From the NCBI GenBank assembly GCA_013373595.1, contig JABXHO010000027.1:1-64000 (forward strand): DNA of 64,000 bases, in the 5' to 3' direction. Positions within the stretch are counted from its first letter, which is position 1; each line of letters starts with the position of its first letter. The notes under the pieces are model-generated. The model ran no database searches. It was not told where the DNA came from and was given only the letters and a program-made list of their open reading frames with translations. This document shows, one piece after another, positions 59,903 through 64,000 of this stretch. The DNA is from Flavobacteriales bacterium. Its GTDB lineage: Bacteria; Bacteroidota; Bacteroidia; Flavobacteriales_D; Crocinitomicaceae. The position numbers were made by a program, and so were the translations under genes.

Positions 59903-61783
59903 ATGCTTCTCCCAAAATCAAATACACCGAGGTGGATCGTGATCGTCATCGACTTGATGCTTTCTGCATTTGGTTTGCTCTTTGCTTATTTGATTCGTTT
60001 CGATATCAAGGTTGATGAAGCGGTCATCGCAGAAGAATGGCAAATTCTATCGAAGTCAATTGGTATTTTCTTCGCTGTCAAATTTTTGGTGTTCTACACG
60101 TTCCGTATTCACAAAGGATTGGTTCGACATACATCAACGGAAGATTTACGTCGTATTTTTCTTGCCTCTGCGCTCAGTTCACTGATCTTCTTCTTGCTCG
60201 GAATGGTTCGCTTCTACTTCGTAGATGAATATTATTTGCTTCCAACATCCGTATTGCTAATCGAGTTTTTGGCTTCTTTTATGCTGTTATTGGGGTTCCG
60301 CTTCTTTGTGAAACTCATCTACCTCGAATCCATAAAAGTGAAGAACGTGGAAGACCGCGTGTTGATTTATGGAGCTGGAATTTCGGGCTTAATCACCAAA
60401 AGAACCATCGAAAAGAGTGTTGAAAGTGGTGAAAAAATCATTGGTTTTCTCGATGATAATGCAAAGCTCGCAGGAAATCGTTTGGAAGGCGTCACGATTT
60501 ACCACACTTCGAAACTGGAGAAAATCATCGAGAGAGAAAAAATATCACGACTCATTATCGCCATTCAAGAACCAGATGAGAACAAGCGCAAGCAAGTGGT
60601 TGAAATGTGTTTGAAGCACAATGTATCCGTTCAGAAAGTTCCAAGTACGAAGAGTTGGATCAACGGAGAGTTCTCGACCAAGCAAATTGCAAAAGTGAAA
60701 ATTGAGGACCTTCTCGGAAGAAAACCAATTCGATTGGGAGAGGAGAAGATTCAGGAAGAATTGAGTGATGAGGTGATTTTGATTACAGGAGCGGCAGGAT
60801 CGATTGGAAGCGGGCTCGTTCGACAAATTGCACCATACGCACCCAAACAGATTGTCTTACTCGATCAGGCGGAATCACCTTTGTACGATCTGCAGAATGA
60901 ATTGAAATCGGATTTCCCAGACTTGCATTTTGAGGTCGTTATTGGAGATATTCGAAGTTTTGAGCGCATGAAAAACGTGTTCAATAGCTTTAAACCGCGT
61001 TTCGTTTTCCACGCGGCAGCGTACAAACACGTGCCATTGATGGAGAGCAATCCTTCCGAGGCTGTTTTAACAAACGTTTTGGGAACGCGAAATTTAGTAG
61101 ATCTCGCACTGGCAAACGAAGTATACAAGTTTGTGATGATCTCGACCGACAAAGCGGTGAACCCAACGAATGTGATGGGAGCATCAAAGCGCATTGCCGA
61201 GATTTATGCTCAAGCGAATAGCATTCAGAACAAAACGAAATTCATCACAACGCGCTTCGGAAATGTACTCGGATCAAATGGTTCGGTGATTCCATTATTT
61301 AAACGACAAATTGAAAACGGAGGCCCCATTACGGTGACGGATGAGAAAGTAACGCGCTTCTTTATGACGATTCCTGAAGCCTGTCAACTCGTGCTCGAAG
61401 CTGGAGTAATGGGCGATGGAGGAGAGATTTTCGTGTTCGATATGGGTGAATCCGTTAAAATTATTGATTTAGCGAAAAAGATGATCAAGCTGAGTGGTTT
61501 GGAACTCGGAAAGGACATCGAAATAAAGGTGACTGGATTGCGTCCAGGTGAAAAACTCTACGAAGAGCTGTTGGCCAAAGAGGAAAACACCTTGCCTACG
61601 CATCACCCGCAAATTTTGAGAGCAAAAACAAGTGTTTCAGATGGTAGCCTAATCGAAAACGTGAATCGATTGGTAGAACTCTTTGAGACGCAAAACAATA
61701 TGATTATCGTTCAAAAAATGAAGGAGATTGTACCTGAGTTTATCAGTAATAACTCCGATTTTGAAAAATTAGACAAGAAATGA
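59903..61783 (+). CDS. CapD/WbpM-type nucleotide-sugar dehydratase (polysaccharide biosynthesis)
   Basis: A 626-residue membrane enzyme. Four N-terminal helices (about residues 10-130), a first Rossmann-like domain (about 150-290) and a C-terminal SDR domain with ITGAAGSIGSGLV (nucleotide binding), FHAAAYKHVPLME, STDKAVNPTNVMGASKR and TRFGNVLGSNGSVIPLF. The family (CapD, FlaA1, WbpM, PglF) removes water from UDP-sugars as a first step to aminodideoxy sugars of capsule, LPS or glycoproteins. An alternative upstream TTG start at 59897 is possible. Overlaps the thioesterase gene by 4 bp. Confidence 0.93.
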   Translation: MLLPKSNTPRWIVIVIDLMLSAFGLLFAYLIRFDIKVDEAVIAEEWQILSKSIGIFFAVKFLVFYTFRIHKGLVRHTSTEDLRRIFLASALSSLIFFLLGMVRFYFVDEYYLLPTSVLLIEFLASFMLLLGFRFFVKLIYLESIKVKNVEDRVLIYGAGISGLITKRTIEKSVESGEKIIGFLDDNAKLAGNRLEGVTIYHTSKLEKIIEREKISRLIIAIQEPDENKRKQVVEMCLKHNVSVQKVPSTKSWINGEFSTKQIAKVKIEDLLGRKPIRLGEEKIQEELSDEVILITGAAGSIGSGLVRQIAPYAPKQIVLLDQAESPLYDLQNELKSDFPDLHFEVVIGDIRSFERMKNVFNSFKPRFVFHAAAYKHVPLMESNPSEAVLTNVLGTRNLVDLALANEVYKFVMISTDKAVNPTNVMGASKRIAEIYAQANSIQNKTKFITTRFGNVLGSNGSVIPLFKRQIENGGPITVTDEKVTRFFMTIPEACQLVLEAGVMGDGGEIFVFDMGESVKIIDLAKKMIKLSGLELGKDIEIKVTGLRPGEKLYEELLAKEENTLPTHHPQILRAKTSVSDGSLIENVNRLVELFETQNNMIIVQKMKEIVPEFISNNSDFEKLDKK

Positions 61784-62193
61784 TAGAACCTTTTAAAGTA
61801 CATGTTCGTTTTTCTGATCTCGATGTATTGGGACACGTAAACAACAGTGTGTATTTAACGTATTTTGAATCAGCCAGAGTTTATTACTTCAAACATTTGT
61901 TAGGAGTGGATTGGGACTGGACGAAAGACAGTGTTGTATTGGTGAAGAATGAAGTGGAATACATTCGCCCAATTTTGTTGCACGATGTTCCAGAAATCGA
62001 AGTGTACACAAAACACATCGGAACAAAAAGCTACACCTTTGGCTACAACATTCGCGTAAATGGGGAACTTTACTCAAAAGGCGCATCTACTTTGGTGGCG
62101 TACGACGTCAACACGCAAAAAACAACGGAGATAAAACCGGAGATGTTGGAAGTACTTCGTAAGTTGCAAAAAGAATCATCCGACGAGAAGTAG
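61780..62193 (+). CDS. Hotdog-fold acyl-CoA thioesterase (YbgC/FadM-like)
   Basis: A 137-residue 4HBT hotdog enzyme: HVRFSDLDVLGHVNNSVYLTYFE at the N-terminus contains the catalytic Asp (Asp15), with Asn21 and Tyr nearby. Hydrolyses acyl-CoA thioesters. Translationally coupled (ATGA overlap) to the sugar-nucleotide gene. Confidence 0.92.
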   Translation: MIEPFKVHVRFSDLDVLGHVNNSVYLTYFESARVYYFKHLLGVDWDWTKDSVVLVKNEVEYIRPILLHDVPEIEVYTKHIGTKSYTFGYNIRVNGELYSKGASTLVAYDVNTQKTTEIKPEMLEVLRKLQKESSDEK

Positions 62194-62247
62194 GAAAAGT
62201 GGACTAAGATTTGTAGAATACAAGTCATCACGAAATAAAACAATCAC

Positions 62248-63291
62248 ATGAAAGGACTCATTTTAGCGGTATTGACATTGACTTTTTTTGGTGCGAACGC
62301 ACAATTGGACGTACCGAAAAGACAAGAACGAAAGTGTTACGAGAAGTACGATGCTGAAGGAAAATTGATTCCGAAATCGAAGCAGCGCTATGCGGAATGG
62401 GAGTGTGGTAAATTGGCAGGAGTAGTCGACTGTAACGAAAAATTGACCTACGATCAGGATGCTGATATCGTGTATGCTGGAAACTACGGCAAACCGTTTA
62501 CAGGACGTTGTGAAACCTGTCACATGAACGGAAAGCTCGAGCGCCGAATCACGTTCGTAAATGGAAAACAAAACGGAATCGATACAAGTTATTACCTATC
62601 AGGATGTGTTCAGTCTGTTCAAAGTACGATTCTCGGAGAGCAAAACGGGCAGTGGTTGTTGTATTATGATAGTACCTACAATTTGATGTGGGAAATGAAC
62701 TACCAAGCAGGTGAAAAGCATGGTAAGCATATTTTCTTCACGAAAGAAAAAGACACAACGAAGTGGGAGAATTATAACAACGGTTTACTCCATGGAACAA
62801 AGCGCGTGTACTATCCAGGTTCGAAAATTAAGCGCGAAGTGAATTACACAAATGGCGTGATGGACGGGTATTTCAAAGAGTACAATCCAGAAGGAATTTT
62901 AACACTTGAAATTCTTTACAAAGACGGAAAGAAGAACGAAGAAGCAAAATACTATTACGATGACGGAACCTTGTTGAAAACAGAGAACTGGATGATGGAT
63001 GTAAAGCACGGAGAGTTTAAAACGTTCTATTATCAAGGTGATGTTCAAACACAAGAGAACTACAAAAAAGGTGTCAAAGTAGGATGGTTCATCGAATATT
63101 ATCCTGACGGAAAAGCGAAGCAGAAAATTCTGTACGATAAAAAAGGTGTTCGCATTGAGGAGCACAAATACGACGAGCAAGGTCGCGAAACGTACGCTTT
63201 TGGTGCGCCAGATCAAGGTGGAGCAGAAGATGATGCCATTCCAACAGTTGGTAAAAAGAAGAAGAAACGTCGTAGAAAAAAAGGCGAGTAA
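62248..63291 (+). CDS. Secreted YwqK/MORN-like repeat protein
   Basis: A 347-residue protein with a signal peptide ending GANAQ (residue 19). The main body from about residue 80 is a series of short repeats of the type (Y/F)Y.DG......NY..G...G, for example YYPGSKIKREVNYTNGVMDGYFKEY and YYDDGTLLKTENWM. It is like the MORN-2/YwqK antitoxin-family repeats. Cysteines cluster near the N-terminus. The last 20 residues are almost all Lys/Arg (KKKKKRRRKKGE), unusual for a secreted protein. Function unknown. Confidence 0.8.
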   Translation: MKGLILAVLTLTFFGANAQLDVPKRQERKCYEKYDAEGKLIPKSKQRYAEWECGKLAGVVDCNEKLTYDQDADIVYAGNYGKPFTGRCETCHMNGKLERRITFVNGKQNGIDTSYYLSGCVQSVQSTILGEQNGQWLLYYDSTYNLMWEMNYQAGEKHGKHIFFTKEKDTTKWENYNNGLLHGTKRVYYPGSKIKREVNYTNGVMDGYFKEYNPEGILTLEILYKDGKKNEEAKYYYDDGTLLKTENWMMDVKHGEFKTFYYQGDVQTQENYKKGVKVGWFIEYYPDGKAKQKILYDKKGVRIEEHKYDEQGRETYAFGAPDQGGAEDDAIPTVGKKKKKRRRKKGE

Positions 63292-63349
63292 GAATGATTG
63301 CTAACCTATATTCGTTTCGATGCATAGGTATCAGATCTGACGAGTGAAA

Positions 63350-64000
63350 TCAAATATAGCCTGCCATTGAATAGGCAATATACCCAACCATTTCCTTGAT
63401 CAGTTTGTTCCAATAACTAAAGTTATCCATACTTGGAATGATGTATTGATCCCAATGGAAACTCCACGTTTGATTTGTGAGTAAGTCCGTTGAAAAAGGC
63501 GTACACTTCAATCCTTCTTTTTTGAAACACGCCAACGACCGCTTCATGTGCGTGCCAGATGTCACAAGTATATACGATTTTAATTCGGGATGTTTCTTTA
63601 GCAATTTTGCACTTTCCTGCGCGTTTTCATGGGTATTTTTAGAAATCTCTTCAGTTAGAATGTCTTCGGGCGGAAAGCCCCATTTTACTAAAATCGATTT
63701 CATTTGTCGTGCCTCGTGTAGACCGCGATCGGTGATGTAGCCAGAATCACCAGAAATCAATATTTTTTTCACTTTTCCCGTTTTGTAGAGCGTAATCGCT
63801 TGAAAGATACGATCCGCTTGACGGTAAATGGTGAGTTCATCCAAATCATTGTTGTAGTCCGACATTCCCCCCAACACAATGGCTACGTCATGCTTTTTTA
63901 CGTCTTTTATTTTTGTTCCTGGGACTTCCCACAAACCGCAGAACATGGAAAAGATCACCGAGTTGGAAAAGAAAACAAACAAACCGATGGAGGTCCACTT
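63350..64000 (-). CDS. YdcF/ElyC family protein (N-terminus outside window)
   Basis: DUF218 protein, at least 216 residues in the window, with the frame open to the right edge; the nearest in-window start is a TTG at 63982. Motifs: DVAIVLGGMSDYNND, RIFQAITLYKTGKVKKILISGDSG, VTSGTHMKRSLACF, and a hydrophobic C-terminal segment. ElyC/YdcF proteins usually have N-terminal membrane helices that would lie outside. Related to the SanA-like gene at 31789. Confidence 0.85.
   Translation of the reverse strand, partial: KWTSIGLFVFFSNSVIFSMFCGLWEVPGTKIKDVKKHDVAIVLGGMSDYNNDLDELTIYRQADRIFQAITLYKTGKVKKILISGDSGYITDRGLHEARQMKSILVKWGFPPEDILTEEISKNTHENAQESAKLLKKHPELKSYILVTSGTHMKRSLACFKKEGLKCTPFSTDLLTNQTWSFHWDQYIIPSMDNFSYWNKLIKEMVGYIAYSMAGYI

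Noticed and set aside
63292-63349. Terminator between convergent genes
   Set aside because: Only a 6-bp stem (ACCTAT/ATAGGT) with a 14-nt loop and no T-run.

Overview
This window is ordinary, gene-dense Bacteroidota chromosome, most likely Flavobacteriales and perhaps close to Crocinitomicaceae (the family is an inference). Evidence for the phylum: two type IX secretion (T9SS) substrates, one with a type B (gliding-associated) C-terminus and one with a type A C-terminus; a TonB receptor/DUF4249 pair; DUF4293, DUF2795 and Lacal_2735 small proteins; and many upstream sites of the form TAnnTTTG with few Shine-Dalgarno sequences. I saw no rRNA, tRNA, CRISPR array, prophage or insertion sequence. 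Both ends cut a gene: a phosphohexomutase on the left and a YdcF/ElyC-type protein on the right.

Layout. 0-10 kb: phosphohexomutase tail, chorismate synthase, a lipoprotein, an 873-residue T9SS type B adhesin-like protein, DUF4293, an ABC-F ATPase, two tandem outer-membrane barrels and AlkB. 10.1-13.6 kb: the most distinctive region, a compact operon of a PTPS-type pterin synthase, FolE, an atypical SDR, a Lacal_2735 protein, an SRPBCC protein, a TIGR03643/DUF2805 protein and a flavin reductase split by a stop codon. It is preceded by two near-identical inverted repeats that lie over its promoter. 13.6-24.5 kb (minus strand): SGNH hydrolase, M1 peptidase, YegP, a TlpA-like protein, and an operon of MltF-like transglycosylase, MiaA, ABC ATPase and FtsX-like permease. 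24.7-31.6 kb: outer-membrane receptor, AcpH, DUF2795, then ispH - pseudo-receiver/adenylate cyclase/HD protein - cobalamin adenosyltransferase. 31.8-39.5 kb: SanA-like protein, an ECF sigma factor with two small partners, TPR-ribH-glmM, recF, a DciA-like protein, and a seven-helix membrane protein carrying a LuxR DNA-binding domain.

39.5-50.4 kb (minus strand): CAP/OmpA-like fusion, VF530 protein, DUF4249 lipoprotein, TonB receptor, SulP transporter with an unusual insertion, a T9SS-sorted SGNH protein and a TrmH-like methyltransferase. 50.6-64 kb: an ExbD-like domain carried on a lipoprotein, followed by a tail-only paralog, a membrane protein, an O-methyltransferase, a pseudouridine synthase, a TauE-like transporter, threonine aldolase, several unassigned secreted proteins and lipoproteins, a CYTH protein, a GNAT/FemAB-like protein, a CapD-type sugar-nucleotide enzyme, a hotdog thioesterase and a YwqK/MORN-like repeat protein.

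The best candidate for a less-described system is the pterin operon with its double operator. GTP cyclohydrolase I, a eukaryote-like PTPS and an SDR match the three steps of tetrahydrobiopterin synthesis. The remaining genes resemble, from memory, light-induced LitR/CarH-type regulons, but no regulator, photolyase or cryptochrome lies in the window. Secondary points of interest are the degenerate receiver-cyclase-HD fusion, the ExbD-like lipoprotein with its tail-only copy, and the membrane-tethered LuxR protein.
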